Notes: generated by a model from the letters alone, not told the origin. A stretch of 64,000 nt of DNA from Parasedimentitalea huanghaiensis (GCF_009753675.1 NZ_WQLV01000004.1:234872-298871), one strand, 5' to 3'; shown: positions 1-9,188, counted from the first letter of the stretch. Numbers and translations: made by a program.

Positions 1-700
1 TGGCTTCGCCCGGAGCCACATCACGCAGCTTTTCAAATTCATTGATGCCAAAGGCCACGTCTTCAGAAGCGAAGGCATAGTCATGCTCGCCATTTTCGTT
101 TGTTCGCTGAGCAACCGAGAGTGGGCGGATGCCATGTGGGTCACGAAAGGCCAGCATACCGACGCCAGCGATCAGGGTGATAACCGAATAGGCGCCCTGT
201 ATGCGTTCCATTGTCATTTTGACCCCGGCAAACAGATTGCGCTTGGGATCCGCGGTGCCGTTGACCTTGATGCTATCGGAAATTTTGTCTGCCAGGACAT
301 TCAGCAGAATTTCGGAATCCGAAGTGGTGCGCAGATGACGGCTATACTTGGCAATGATCTTTTCACGCTGTTCCGTGGTATTTGTGATGTTGCCGTTGTG
401 GACAAGATAGATACCGTAGGGCGCGTTGACAAAGAAGGGCTGTGCCTCGGAGGCATTTAGCGAGCCAGCTGTAGGATACCGGACGTGACCAATACCAACT
501 TTGCCAGTCAGGACTTTGGCGTCGTCCGCATCGAAGACATCCTTGACCAGACCAGTGGCCTTTTGTTCGCGAAAGTTTTCGCCGGTATAGGTCACGATAC
601 CAGAGGCATCTTGACCACGATGCTGCAACATCAGCAAACCGTCATAAATTTCTGCAAAGACCTCATCGGTCCGGCTTGCTATCCCCAAAATCCCACACAT
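1..700 (-). CDS. purF: amidophosphoribosyltransferase PurF (5' part, cut by window edge)
   Basis: First committed step of purine synthesis: transfers glutamine-derived ammonia to PRPP to give 5-phosphoribosylamine in the cytosol. About 233 N-terminal residues are visible, covering the Ntn glutamine-amidotransferase domain. The protein starts MCGILG, so Cys2 becomes the N-terminal nucleophile once Met is removed. QHRGQDASG (about 26-34), a GHVRYPTAG-type loop and HNGNI are all present. An in-frame stop lies directly upstream of this ATG, so there is no room for the longer propeptide seen in some PurF proteins. The PRPP-binding domain lies outside the window. It precedes no other gene here; cvpA and radA, its usual partners in this group, lie upstream on the same strand beyond an inserted Hint-domain gene. 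Confidence 0.95.
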   Translation of the reverse strand, partial: MCGILGIASRTDEVFAEIYDGLLMLQHRGQDASGIVTYTGENFREQKATGLVKDVFDADDAKVLTGKVGIGHVRYPTAGSLNASEAQPFFVNAPYGIYLVHNGNITNTTEQREKIIAKYSRHLRTTSDSEILLNVLADKISDSIKVNGTADPKRNLFAGVKMTMERIQGAYSVITLIAGVGMLAFRDPHGIRPLSVAQRTNENGEHDYAFASEDVAFGINEFEKLRDVAPGEA

Positions 701-1123
701 TCAGTGGCTCCACTTTCACATTGCGTGTTTCGTCAGCTGAGCATGCTCAGTCGTGTTGTCATTGATCGTGTCTGGTGACAGTGCGACGATCATCGTAACC
801 CTTTCGGTGATCGATAGCCTCGGTCTCCCCAAAAGCCAAACGCGACACCATTGGTATTATCAATCGCTCCAAACAAGACGAAGCCATCGCAACTGTGGTG
901 CGATTTCTTTTTCGTATCGGAGGGAACTGGTGTCATCTTCGGCATCGGCAAGGCGGGTGGCTTCGAATCCGTTTGGGACGTTGGCCCCGACATAGAGGCT
1001 TAGACCTCGGTTGTCATCAAAGGATCACATGTATTGGATGTATCATTTGCCGCAGGTCCTGGAATGAGGCTGCGTGAAGGGGGTTGGGGGATGGGATCCT
1101 GCGGTCTGGAACACAGGAGACGG
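701..1123. other. intergenic region upstream of purF, no convincing gene
   Basis: About 420 bases between the terminator of the Hint-domain gene and the purF start. A 67-codon open frame on the minus strand (790-993) has an ATG but no good Shine-Dalgarno sequence and no recognisable domain. A plus-strand frame at about 822-990 is also open but has no ATG. Both may be chance or remnants of a decayed gene. The purF promoter must lie here. Confidence 0.4.
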
Positions 1124-1151
1124 CAAAGAAAAGGCCCGCACTAAGCGGGCC
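1124..1151 (-). terminator. intrinsic terminator of the Hint-domain gene
   Basis: A perfect GGCCCGC/GCGGGCC stem (1133-1139 and 1145-1151). On the minus strand it is followed by a T-rich run (TTTTCTTT). It lies just downstream of the stop codon at 1175. Confidence 0.8.
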
Positions 1152-1174
1152 GTGAGTCGGGGAGAATAAGGGAG

Positions 1175-1849
1175 TTAAGCGGCGAGGGGCGCCAGAACTT
1201 TGTCCAGAGGGCTTGGTTCAGGTGCGGACACTGGATCCATACCTGTCAGGGCCAGAGCGCGACCATCTTCACTGGCCAGAATTTGGCGCGTTTCGGCGAA
1301 TGACAATTTGCGGAACGCTGAGTCGAGAGTGCTGCCGGGGGCCTGCAACAGCATGCCGCTTTCAGCCCAGATCAGCTCTTCTTCTGCAAAGCTCAGGTGG
1401 ATACGGGCCAGACGCTCTGGCATCGCAGGTGTGATTCCTTTGTAGCCAACCAGCGAGATTAGTTTGGTCATCACCAGGGCGACATCAAACAGACGCTCGG
1501 CGGCATCCAGTTCCAAGGCTACCATTTGGTCGGAAGGCAGCATCAGATCGACGTCATTGCCAAGAGCACCAGCAGGAACGTGTACAAGGGTAGTCATGCG
1601 TGGAACAGAATGATTGATCGATTTCACTTCCTGACAGCCGCCATCAAAAGTGTAGATGCTATCGCCGGGTTTCACGTCCCGCATTTGAACAAAACCGCGA
1701 TCGGTTTCAACCAGAGTGTCAGGCAGAAAGCCGCCAGCCTGGGGCCGGGGGCGGCGAACAGCGGGTGCAACAGGCTTGGATACCGGGAATTCCATCAGCA
1801 GGTTCACCGACTGGAAGTCTGCGAAAGAGTTGAAGTGGTCCAGTAGCAT
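1175..1849 (-). CDS. Hint-fold domain protein lacking the catalytic Cys
   Basis: 224 aa. Residues about 38-150 match the Hint_2 (hedgehog/intein-like) fold common in Rhodobacterales: a block like F-x-P-x-T-L-V-x-T-x-x-G near 41-52, then V-K-P-G-D-S-I-x-T-x-D-G-G near 59-71. In self-processing members the first block starts with Cys; here that position is Gly40 (GGFLPDT), so autocleavage is not expected. There is no signal peptide and no long N-terminal partner domain, so the Hint module makes up most of the protein. The start is supported by AGAAGGA 8 bases upstream of the ATG. It stands alone between cvpA and purF, with its own terminator. Function unknown; a structural or binding role is inference. 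Confidence 0.7.
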   Translation of the reverse strand: MLLDHFNSFADFQSVNLLMEFPVSKPVAPAVRRPRPQAGGFLPDTLVETDRGFVQMRDVKPGDSIYTFDGGCQEVKSINHSVPRMTTLVHVPAGALGNDVDLMLPSDQMVALELDAAERLFDVALVMTKLISLVGYKGITPAMPERLARIHLSFAEEELIWAESGMLLQAPGSTLDSAFRKLSFAETRQILASEDGRALALTGMDPVSAPEPSPLDKVLAPLAA

Positions 1850-2173
1850 GTTGTCGTTCCTTCTGGTCGATAGTGCCTGACGTTCTGTCTGACCCTACAT
1901 GGCCAGCGAAATTGGCCCTAAATGAGGCACAGATGGGGCCGATTGCTGTTTTGGTTTCTTTTTTGGGGAAAAAGAGCCCTTTTTGCCCCGGATTGTTAAC
2001 TATTCGAGCAACCAGAGAGAGAATCTGTTAACTTTTTGCGATTTGCTCAGCTTGCGAGTCGAAAGGGCAAGAGGAATGATTCTCGTTCGTTAACAATTGG
2101 TTAATGCAATAAGTTTGCGTTAACTGCAGGTGGAATATACGGCAGAAAATAAGGGCTGAATTATGAAGGGCGC
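1850..2173. other. AT-rich intergenic region between cvpA and the Hint gene
   Basis: About 320 bases with no open frame worth calling. It is clearly more AT-rich than its surroundings, with several GTTAAC-like stretches between 1995 and 2125. It should hold the promoter of the Hint-domain gene, but no single promoter could be fixed by eye. Confidence 0.4.
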
Positions 2174-2201
2174 ACAAAAAAGGGCGCCCATTGGGCGCCC
2201 T
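2174..2201 (-). terminator. intrinsic terminator after cvpA
   Basis: AGGGCGCCC/GGGCGCCCT arms with a three-base loop (2181-2201), followed on the minus strand by six T residues. It sits 20 bases past the cvpA stop. Confidence 0.9.
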
Positions 2202-2220
2202 GTCACCACGAGGGTGTGAT

Positions 2221-2775
2221 TTACTGTTGGCAGTTGCCGATCAGCTGTTCGTACTGCTGGGTGACCCAACCCAGTGCCTGCTCGGGGTCGCGGTTTTCAA
2301 TTTTGGTGATCATGCGTTCGAACACCACCGCTGAGCGGCTGTTGTCAACCATTGCAAAACTCTGCCCGGTCATCACGACATTGTAGAGAAAGAAGCCGAT
2401 GGCAACCAAGAGAATGCCTCGCAGCACTCCGAAGAAGAAACCGACACCCTGATCCAATCCGCCAAGTGCCGAGCGCTGAACCATTGAAGAGAACAGGGGG
2501 GTGAAGAACGAAACAACAATCAGAGCCAGCGCAAAGACCGCTGCAAAGGCGGCGATGATTGAGAGTTCGCAACTGTCTGAGATGAATTCTCCGACAACAG
2601 GGATTTCCCCCATCAGGGGTTCGACCTGCGGCGCAAAGACAAAGGCCAACACTGCGGCGGCAATCCAGCCAGCGATGGCCATTGCTTCGCGGGCAAAGCC
2701 GCGTGCATAGGCCAGTAATGCCGATACTACTATAATTAGGGCCACGACCCCGTCGATAATGGTGAAACCGTCCAT
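2221..2775 (-). CDS. cvpA: CvpA family inner-membrane protein
   Basis: 184 aa, the usual length of the CvpA (colicin V production) family. It begins with a short cytoplasmic piece then a hydrophobic helix (about 5-23) with the family pattern ending in ARGFARE. Further membrane segments follow at about 30-50, 73-93 and 110-135, and the tail is hydrophilic. The family is linked to envelope integrity and is often located next to purF; its molecular activity is not settled. It is 42 bases downstream of radA in the same direction, so the two are probably cotranscribed, and it ends at a strong terminator. Confidence 0.9.
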   Translation of the reverse strand: MDGFTIIDGVVALIIVVSALLAYARGFAREAMAIAGWIAAAVLAFVFAPQVEPLMGEIPVVGEFISDSCELSIIAAFAAVFALALIVVSFFTPLFSSMVQRSALGGLDQGVGFFFGVLRGILLVAIGFFLYNVVMTGQSFAMVDNSRSAVVFERMITKIENRDPEQALGWVTQQYEQLIGNCQQ

Positions 2776-2817
2776 GTCCCTCGCCCGTTACTCTGCGCTT
2801 TTTAAATTTGTGCGACC

Positions 2818-4182
2818 TTAGCCGGCCCCAAAGAAATCGCCAACAAATCCCGTCAAGTCGGTTACCCGGCGTAAACCTATACCTTTGATCGAGACGGATT
2901 TACCACCGCTTGGAGCTATAGCGGCGGTAAAACCAAGTTTCTGCGCCTCTTTCAACCGGTTTTCTGTCTGTGGGGCGGGTCTGAGGGCACCAGACAGAGA
3001 GATTTCACCAAATATTGCAGTATCTGCGGGCAAAGCAGTGTCTTCTCGCGCACTGAGCAAGGCCGCAGCAACAGCCAGGTCGGCGGCAGGTTCGGAAATT
3101 TTCATTCCCCCTGCCACGTTCAAATAAACGTCAAGTCCGGCAAAGGGAATCCCGCAGCGGGCTTCGAGCACTGCAAGAATCATTGCCAGACGTCCGCCAT
3201 CCCAACCGACAACTGTGCGGCGGGGTTGCGAGTGAGGTGAAGGGGCGACCAGCGCCTGCATTTCAACCAGCACGGGGCGAGTGCCTTCAATGCCGGCAAA
3301 AACCACTGAACCGGGACTGGGTTCGCCGCGTTCAGACAGAAACAGGGCAGAGGGGTTGGTGACTTCGGAAAGGCCTCGACCTGTCATTTCGAAGACACCG
3401 ATCTCATCTGCCGGACCAAAGCGGTTTTTCACGGCGCGTAAGATCCGGAACTGGTGGCCGCGCTCGCCTTCGAAATACAGCACCGTGTCAACCATATGTT
3501 CTACCACGCGGGGGCCGGCAATCTGGCCGTCTTTGGTGACGTGGCCAACCATGACGATTGAGACGTTGTTGCGTTTGGCAAAACTGGTCAACTCATGTGC
3601 GGCTGAGCGGACCTGACTGACAGAGCCGGGGGCGGAATCGACTGTATCGATCCACATGGTCTGGATGGAATCGATGATCACCAGCTGCGGCTTTTCAGCT
3701 TCCAGCGTGGTGAGGATGTCGCGCAGGTTGGTTTCTGCGGCCAGTTTTACCGGAGCCTGTGCCAGGCCAAGTCGCTGGGCGCGCATGCGGACCTGCGCGG
3801 TGGCTTCTTCGCCACTGACGTAGATGGTTTTTACACCGGAATGGGCAAACTGGGCCGCAGCCTGTAGCAAAAGTGTGGATTTACCAATGCCGGGGTCACC
3901 GCCAACTAATATGGCAGATCCCGCGACCAACCCGCCACCAAGAACCCGGTCCAGCTCGCCCACACCACAGAGGGTGCGGGGCGGCGGGGTGTCTTTGGTT
4001 GCCAGGTCGCTGAGAACGATAGTGTTGCCACGGGTGTTGCCCAGTGATTTTTTACCCGGCCCTGTCGACAGTGCCGCGGTTTGCGAGATGGAATTCCATT
4101 CGCCACAGCCCTCGCAGCGGCCCGACCATTTCGAGAAGCTGGCGTTGCAGGCGGAACAGGAGAAAGATTTTGATTTAGCCAT
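2818..4182 (-). CDS. radA: DNA repair protein RadA (Sms)
   Basis: 454 aa, full length for the family. RadA is a RecA-like ATPase and helicase that helps process recombination intermediates (branch migration). A four-Cys zinc finger lies at Cys9, Cys12, Cys23 and Cys26. The Walker A GGDPGIGKST is at 94-103, the family KNRFG motif is near 255, and the C-terminus is a Lon-like domain. It is cotranscribed with cvpA downstream. No odd features. Confidence 0.96.
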   Translation of the reverse strand: MAKSKSFSCSACNASFSKWSGRCEGCGEWNSISQTAALSTGPGKKSLGNTRGNTIVLSDLATKDTPPPRTLCGVGELDRVLGGGLVAGSAILVGGDPGIGKSTLLLQAAAQFAHSGVKTIYVSGEEATAQVRMRAQRLGLAQAPVKLAAETNLRDILTTLEAEKPQLVIIDSIQTMWIDTVDSAPGSVSQVRSAAHELTSFAKRNNVSIVMVGHVTKDGQIAGPRVVEHMVDTVLYFEGERGHQFRILRAVKNRFGPADEIGVFEMTGRGLSEVTNPSALFLSERGEPSPGSVVFAGIEGTRPVLVEMQALVAPSPHSQPRRTVVGWDGGRLAMILAVLEARCGIPFAGLDVYLNVAGGMKISEPAADLAVAAALLSAREDTALPADTAIFGEISLSGALRPAPQTENRLKEAQKLGFTAAIAPSGGKSVSIKGIGLRRVTDLTGFVGDFFGAG

Positions 4183-4342
4183 GTCGGCTTTGTGCCTGAT
4201 GTTCAGGGTTTGTTCAAGCTGTTCTCGCGGTACTCCCGCGCCTTTGCAGGCTTGGGCGTGGCGCCGCTACGCGGCGTGAAGGGTTTGGCTGGGGAAGCGG
4301 TTCAGGGGCAGGTTGCCCTGAACGCGCCAGTGCAAGTGTGAG

Positions 4343-4423
4343 GCAGGTCTGCGCCGCCTCAATGATCTGTGACCTTGCTGCGCAAGGCGGCCTGCGGCCG
4401 TCATTGACCCGGCGCAGACCTGC
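4343..4423. repeat. long interrupted inverted repeat (family C, copy 1)
   Basis: A perfect 14-base arm GCAGGTCTGCGCCG (4343-4356) pairs with its complement at 4410-4423. The stem can be extended by a CAATGA/TCATTG pair further in. The centre holds smaller hairpins (CCTTGCTGCGCAAGG). The last codons and stop of the PqiA-like gene lie inside the right arm. The layout and the inner TTGACCCGG resemble the element at 31840-31922. A terminator role is plausible. Confidence 0.7.
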
Positions 4424-4850
4424 GTTGTTTTTCGGTGATCATGCCCAGGGTGATGGAGGCAAGGATGCAGGCGGTGAACATGTAGAGGCCCCAGGCGACC
4501 TCGATGGTGACGTAGCCGATGCCCTTGGCCAGGGTGATGTAAAGCGCGATCAGAAAAACATCAGCCATGGCGAGTTTTCCGAGGATGTGCAGCACAGGTT
4601 GGGCGCGGGGATCAAGCAGGTTCCATTGGACCAGAGCCAGACCGATGGTTTTCAGATAGGGGGCGAAGATGGCAAAGGTGGTGACGACAAGGGCAAGAAT
4701 GACATCGCTGCGCCAGAGGCTTTGTAATCCGGTGATGACGCTGATCTCGCTGAGGCCGAAGAGAGGCAGCAGGCCAGCATGCATCAAAGGGGCGAACCAA
4801 GCGACAGGGTAGAGGATCAGTAGCGAGAGGGTGAGCAGACGGATGAGCAT
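4401..4850 (-). CDS. PqiA family (paraquat-inducible protein A-like) membrane protein
   Basis: 149 aa from the ATG at 4848-4850; a TTG three codons upstream is an alternative, but its spacing to AGGA is too short. A single PqiA-type module with about four membrane segments (about 5-25, 45-68, 93-115, 122-142). The motif LGKLAMADVFLIAL near 95-108 is typical of the family. PqiA proteins belong to the lipid-transport Pqi/Mla-like machinery of the envelope. Canonical PqiA has two such modules with Cys zinc sites; this one is a half-size form. The stop codon lies within an inverted repeat. The mlaEF genes are about 1.1 kb further upstream on the same strand. Confidence 0.7.
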   Translation of the reverse strand: MLIRLLTLSLLILYPVAWFAPLMHAGLLPLFGLSEISVITGLQSLWRSDVILALVVTTFAIFAPYLKTIGLALVQWNLLDPRAQPVLHILGKLAMADVFLIALYITLAKGIGYVTIEVAWGLYMFTACILASITLGMITEKQRRSAPGQ

Positions 4851-4939
4851 GCGTGGCAAATTCCTAGATTCTTCATTCTGAAAGACTTGGGGGTTCTGGT
4901 ACGGAATGGAAGAGGGGAAAGTTTTGTTGGGTTTCCCGG

Positions 4940-5323
4940 TTAGTGCATGAAGGCGCCAGGGCTGATCAGGACATGTGGGGCAGGCGACAGAACCCAGAAC
5001 GTGATGGCGAGGATCAGGAGGATGCCACGGCCGTGGTCCCGATTCCAGCGCAGGCGGGCGAGGAGAGAGAGCGTTGCGGTGGCTAAATAGAGCGCCATGA
5101 AATAGGCCTGAAAATCGGCGCTGAGCTGGTCGTAGGTGAACATGTGCGAGATTATGTCGATGTCAAATCGCAGCTCCCACAGGATGGAGAGGGCAGAGAG
5201 CAGGCTGGTAATCAGGAGGAGGCTGCCGAGAGGGCGGTTTTGTTTCAGGACAGGGAAGCTGGCGAGGAAAGAGAAGAGGATTGCCAGCGGCAGGCAGAGG
5301 AACATCAGGAGGATGAGGATCAT
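4940..5323 (-). CDS. small membrane protein, unknown function
   Basis: 127 aa with no recognised family. Hydrophobic stretches at about 2-24, 30-50, 70-90 and 98-122 suggest four membrane segments with short loops. It lies between the PqiA-like gene and a second uncharacterised membrane protein, all on the minus strand. The gene is supported by an ATG and an uninterrupted hydrophobic reading frame; there is no functional clue beyond the neighbouring envelope genes. Confidence 0.55.
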   Translation of the reverse strand: MILILLMFLCLPLAILFSFLASFPVLKQNRPLGSLLLITSLLSALSILWELRFDIDIISHMFTYDQLSADFQAYFMALYLATATLSLLARLRWNRDHGRGILLILAITFWVLSPAPHVLISPGAFMH

Positions 5324-5379
5324 TTTGGGTAAAGTCCTTGTTGGGTTTATTTAGGCTCTTGGATCGGGTCGCTTGCGGC

Positions 5380-5420
5380 CCGGCCCCCGCCTTACCTTCG
5401 CCCCGGGAAGGCGGGGGCCT
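5380..5420. terminator. strong GC hairpin between two membrane-protein genes
   Basis: GGCCCCCGCCTT pairs with AAGGCGGGGGCC around a 14-base loop. No T run follows on either strand, so it may be a repeat-type hairpin or a processing/termination site rather than a classical intrinsic terminator. Confidence 0.5.
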
Positions 5421-5488
5421 AAGGTGAGTTGTCGCCGGTATTACTGAGGTTTCTAGACAGGCCAGGGAGTGGCAAGAGACCGCGCCCA

Positions 5489-5974
5489 TCAATTTCTAGA
5501 TAGCGCGAGCAACGGCAGGCCTAACATCCAAAACCACAGTGCAAAGGTAATCAGCGCAACTCGTGTATCGAAGCGGACCATGCGCCATAAGTGGTATTTG
5601 CGGCCGAGGATGGTGAGATTGGGGTCGTGATACCGTCGTTGACGATCAGACGAGATAGGTGCTTTGGATAAGAGTTGTCTCTGGCTTAAACCGGTTATGA
5701 CGAAAATGGAGATCCAAAACAAAAGGGGCAGGCCTGCGAGGCCGAATTCCCCACCGTTTACGGCGGCCCTTCCAATTGTGAAGACTAAGAAACAAAAGGC
5801 ACCCAAGACCGTTCTGTTCAACAGGCGGTCTTGTAGATTTTGGTCGACAGAACTGCCATGTTGACCAAGCCATTTCTTAGAGGTTGGTAATCTCAGGGTA
5901 TGGTTCGAAACGATGGTACATGCAATCAAGTACAAGATTGGCACAAAAACGACCGAAATCCAAAAGACGTTCAC
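5489..5974 (-). CDS. membrane protein, unknown function, end of mla operon
   Basis: 161 aa starting with GTG that overlaps the mlaF stop codon by four bases (GTGA), which implies translational coupling. Hydrophobic segments at about 4-20, 56-72, 78-96 and 138-158. A basic loop (about 100-130, rich in Arg, Tyr and His) separates them. No family recognised. Its position directly after mlaF suggests an envelope role, but mlaD-like MCE features are absent. Confidence 0.6.
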   Translation of the reverse strand: MNVFWISVVFVPILYLIACTIVSNHTLRLPTSKKWLGQHGSSVDQNLQDRLLNRTVLGAFCFLVFTIGRAAVNGGEFGLAGLPLLFWISIFVITGLSQRQLLSKAPISSDRQRRYHDPNLTILGRKYHLWRMVRFDTRVALITFALWFWMLGLPLLALSRN

Positions 5975-6717
5975 CGTACCGCCTCAATCGGCCCCTCAGC
6001 TCTACCATGAATAAACTGATCCAGATAGGGATCGCCCGAGGCATCCATGTCGGCCACCGGGCCGGTCCATTGGATAACACCGTCGTGCAGCATCGCAACA
6101 TTGTCGGCGATGGCGCGCACAGAGGACATGTCGTGGGTGATGGTCATGGCGGTGGCGCCCATTTCGACCACGATCTCGCGGATCAGGTCGTTGATGACGC
6201 CGGACATGATCGGGTCTAGCCCGGTGGTGGGCTCGTCGAAAAAGATGATCTCGGGCTCGGCGGCGATGGCGCGTGCGAGGCCGACGCGTTTTTGCATACC
6301 ACCTGACAGCTCGGCGGGCAGGCGGTCGGCAACGTCGGCCTTCAGGCCAACACGGCGCAGTTTTTCGATGGCGATTTCCCGGGCCTCGTCCACCGGGCGT
6401 TTCAGGGTGCCGCGTAGCAGGCGGAAGGCGACGTTCTGCCAGACGGGGAGCGAGTCAAACAGCGCTCCGCCCTGGAACAACATACCAAAACGGGCCAGGA
6501 AGGCATCGCGGTCGCCACTGTCTGAAGGCTTGCCATCGACCAGGATGGTGCCCGAATCTGGTTCGATCAAGCCAAGGACAGATTTCAGGGCGACCGATTT
6601 ACCGGTGCCGGAGCCGCCGATGATCACCATCGAGGTGCCCTTGGGGATGTGAAGCTCCATACCGCGCAGCACGCGGTTGTCGCCAAAGGCCTTGTGGACG
6701 TTTTGCATGCGGATCAT
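5971..6717 (-). CDS. mlaF: ABC transporter ATP-binding protein, MlaF type
   Basis: 248 aa. ATPase of the Mla-type phospholipid transporter that moves lipids between inner and outer membranes. Walker A GGSGTGKS at about 34-41, Q-loop in GMLFQGGALF, signature LSGGMQKRVGLARA, Walker B IIFFDEPTTGLDP, and the switch His in MTITHDM. The GGMQKR form of the signature is typical of the MlaF group. It overlaps mlaE by four bases (ATGA) and the downstream membrane protein by four bases. The MCE-domain partner MlaD is not in the window. Confidence 0.93.
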   Translation of the reverse strand: MIRMQNVHKAFGDNRVLRGMELHIPKGTSMVIIGGSGTGKSVALKSVLGLIEPDSGTILVDGKPSDSGDRDAFLARFGMLFQGGALFDSLPVWQNVAFRLLRGTLKRPVDEAREIAIEKLRRVGLKADVADRLPAELSGGMQKRVGLARAIAAEPEIIFFDEPTTGLDPIMSGVINDLIREIVVEMGATAMTITHDMSSVRAIADNVAMLHDGVIQWTGPVADMDASGDPYLDQFIHGRAEGPIEAVR

Positions 6718-7496
6718 AGCGAGAAAAACACCCCAGTCAGAACAAAGTTGGCGGCGAGGATCAGGATGGCAGCGGCCTCGACCGAAGACTTGGTGGCGGC
6801 ACCCACGCCTTGGGCACCACGGCCCGATTGCATGCCGTAGTAACAGCCCATGGTGGCAGCGATGCCGCCAAAGGCGCAGCCTTTGACCAAGCTAGAGACC
6901 ACATCCTTAAGCTCGAGGAAGTCGACAGTATTTTTGATATAGGCAGCGGGGTTGAAGCCGAGGTTCTGGGTGGCGACCACATAGCCGCCGGCGATGCCGA
7001 TGATGTCGCCAACAGCAACCAGCAGCGGCACGGTGATCAGGGCGGCGGCAACGCGGGGGGCCACCAGATACTTCATCGGATGTGTCGACAGGGTAACCAG
7101 CGCGTCAATCTGCTCGGTCACCTTCATGGTGGCGATTTCAGCGGCGATGGAGGAGGTGACGCGGGCGGCGATCATCAGGCCAACCAGCACAGGGCCAAGC
7201 TCGCGCACGATACCGATGGCGACGATCTGCGGCACCACGGCCTCGGCATTAAAACGGGCACCGCCGGAGTAGATTTGCAGCGCAAGCGCGCCGCCAGTGA
7301 AGACGGCGGTGAGGCCGACAACTGGGAGTGAGAGCCAGCCAACATTCAGCAAGGCGGAGAAAAACTCGCGCGGGTAGAAGGGCGGGCGCAGCATATGGGT
7401 GAGGGTGCTGACGGCAAACAAGGACAGGCGGCCGAGGGCGGCAAGCGCGGTCAGGACGACGCGGCCGAGGTGGGCCAGAAGGCTGAGTGGGTTCAT
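6714..7496 (-). CDS. mlaE: MlaE family lipid ABC transporter permease
   Basis: 260 aa, the usual size. A DUF140/MlaE permease with about five membrane helices; the motif running [22 protein letters not shown] (about 124-145) is the family signature. It pairs with MlaF to form the inner-membrane core of the transporter. It overlaps alr upstream and mlaF downstream by four bases each, so alr-mlaE-mlaF-membrane protein form one transcript. Confidence 0.93.
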   Translation of the reverse strand: MNPLSLLAHLGRVVLTALAALGRLSLFAVSTLTHMLRPPFYPREFFSALLNVGWLSLPVVGLTAVFTGGALALQIYSGGARFNAEAVVPQIVAIGIVRELGPVLVGLMIAARVTSSIAAEIATMKVTEQIDALVTLSTHPMKYLVAPRVAAALITVPLLVAVGDIIGIAGGYVVATQNLGFNPAAYIKNTVDFLELKDVVSSLVKGCAFGGIAATMGCYYGMQSGRGAQGVGAATKSSVEAAAILILAANFVLTGVFFSL

Positions 7497-8527
7497 CCGG
7501 AATAGCTCCGGGCATAGCGATGGCCAAGAGAGGTAAGGATTTCGTAGCCGATGGTGCCAGCTGCATCAGCGATCTTGTCCACGGTTTGGTGGGCGTTGAT
7601 CAGGCTCAGGCTTTCGGGGTCGGCAGGTAGATCGGTGACATCAAGGGTGATCAGGTCCATGGATACGCGGCCAACAACTGGGCAAGCCATGTCATTCGCA
7701 TAGGCGCTGATACCTGCGCCCATCGCGCGGATCAGCCCGTCGGCATATCCGGCAGCAACGGTTGCAATACGAGACGGACGCCGTGCAATCCAAGCATTGC
7801 CGTAGCCGACGCTTTCACCGGGCAGTACATCACGGATCTGGATGACGGGCAGATCCAAAGAGATTACCGGTATTGCATCCCTAAAAGGTAGCCCGCCATA
7901 CAGACCAATACCCGGACGGCAGAGGTCAAAATGATATTCCGGCCCCAAGAGAATACCGCCGGTCGCAGCGAGGGAACGAGGGATATCCACGCCCTCGGTC
8001 ATTTCGCGAAAAGTCTTGAGCTGCAGCGCATTCATCGCATGGTCTGGCTCGTCAGCACAGGCGAGGTGGGACATAATCAGTACCGGATTTTGCCCCAGGG
8101 AAATGTCTCGCAAAGCGGCCCATTCAGCGGGCTCCATGCCAAGCCTGTTCATGCCACTGTCGAGTTGGACGCCAAATTTGTGCCCCGGCAGGCTTTCAAA
8201 ATGACGCAGCATCTGGTCGACTGAATTGAGCATGGGGGTCAGGTCGAAATCCTGCAGCAACTTGGTGTCACCGGCCATATGGCCAGAGAATACTGAAATA
8301 CCCAGATCCGGGCCAAGGGCGCGGCGCAGGGCGACACCTTCTTCTGCAATTGCTACAAAGAAATTGCGTGCTCCGGCTCGGGCCAGGGCCTGCCCAACGC
8401 GTGCAACGTCCAACCCATAGCCGTTGGCCTTGACCACGGCCGCAGTTTCACCTGCGCTGAGGGCATCGAGGTTGCGCCAGTTGGAGGCCAGGGCGTCCAG
8501 ATCGATCGATAGTTTTGCTGTGCTCAT
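7493..8527 (-). CDS. alr: alanine racemase
   Basis: 344 aa, slightly shorter than the 355-370 typical. Interconverts L- and D-Ala for peptidoglycan with PLP. The PLP lysine lies in [11 protein letters not shown] (Lys34). The catalytic Tyr is in the C-terminal beta domain ([11 protein letters not shown] context, near 239), and the SMDLITLD motif is near 286. The start at ATG 8525-8527 leads straight into the TIM-barrel. It is coupled to mlaE by ATGA overlap. Confidence 0.94.
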   Translation of the reverse strand: MSTAKLSIDLDALASNWRNLDALSAGETAAVVKANGYGLDVARVGQALARAGARNFFVAIAEEGVALRRALGPDLGISVFSGHMAGDTKLLQDFDLTPMLNSVDQMLRHFESLPGHKFGVQLDSGMNRLGMEPAEWAALRDISLGQNPVLIMSHLACADEPDHAMNALQLKTFREMTEGVDIPRSLAATGGILLGPEYHFDLCRPGIGLYGGLPFRDAIPVISLDLPVIQIRDVLPGESVGYGNAWIARRPSRIATVAAGYADGLIRAMGAGISAYANDMACPVVGRVSMDLITLDVTDLPADPESLSLINAHQTVDKIADAAGTIGYEILTSLGHRYARSYSG

Positions 8528-8638
8528 GGGGTGTTCATGACATGCGCGGGGCAGGGGTCAAGAGGGGAATAGCTGCCGGGATTAGTTTGCTGTGCTCAGT
8601 TGCGCTGACGCGGTACTCTGCTTCAGTTCGTCTGGTGA

Positions 8639-9073
8639 CTACTGGGCCGTGGGTTGCGGCATGGAATGCCACCAAATGCGGACTGCCGTCGCCAGCCCCT
8701 GATCGTCGAATTCCGCCAGCAGGGTTCCGTCCAGTTCCATTCTGGGTAACGGGTCGCCCGGGTGACGGTCAGGTAGGCCTGTTCCTGTTGACGATGCCCA
8801 GATTTGAAACAACTCTTCGCTGGTGACCTGATAAGTTACGTTCCAATGCGCAACGCCCCCATTTTCGGTAGCGCCCAGTACCTTATAAGAGAGGGATATG
8901 TCATCCTGAAGTAGGATACGCTCCCAATAGGCAGCGAGCTCTTGTGGGCCGGATTGCACCTGAAAGGGCGTATTGTGATACAGGCCGTCTGGAGTGAACA
9001 GAGCTGCAAATCCGGCAGGATCTTTTGCTTCCCAGACCCGCTTGTATGCGGCCATAAAAATATGAATGCTCAT
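8639..9073 (-). CDS. NTF2-like (SnoaL-type) small protein
   Basis: 144 aa from the ATG at 9071-9073, preferred over an upstream ATG because GGGGA lies seven bases before it. The pattern W-E-A-K-D-P-A-G-F-A-A-L-F-T-P-D-G near 11-27 and the W-x-V-x-Y-x-V strand match the cone-shaped NTF2-like fold, with an expected C-terminal W-W-H-S end. Members bind or convert small molecules, or are of unknown role; no specific substrate can be inferred. It lies between dnaB and alr on the same strand. Confidence 0.6.
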   Translation of the reverse strand: MSIHIFMAAYKRVWEAKDPAGFAALFTPDGLYHNTPFQVQSGPQELAAYWERILLQDDISLSYKVLGATENGGVAHWNVTYQVTSEELFQIWASSTGTGLPDRHPGDPLPRMELDGTLLAEFDDQGLATAVRIWWHSMPQPTAQ

Positions 9074-9188
9074 TTTGAAATCCCCAGCAAAAAACACAGT
9101 TGTGCAGGGGAGAGTGCGAAGGTCAAGCTGCGCCAGCCCCCTGAGCCAATTTCTTCACCGGGTCAGGGAACTGTTTTAACGACGGGAG

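Noticed and set aside
6810..7331. 173-codon plus-strand frame opposite mlaE
   Set aside because: Composition artefact (His, Gln, Asp rich) of an antisense frame over a well-conserved permease.
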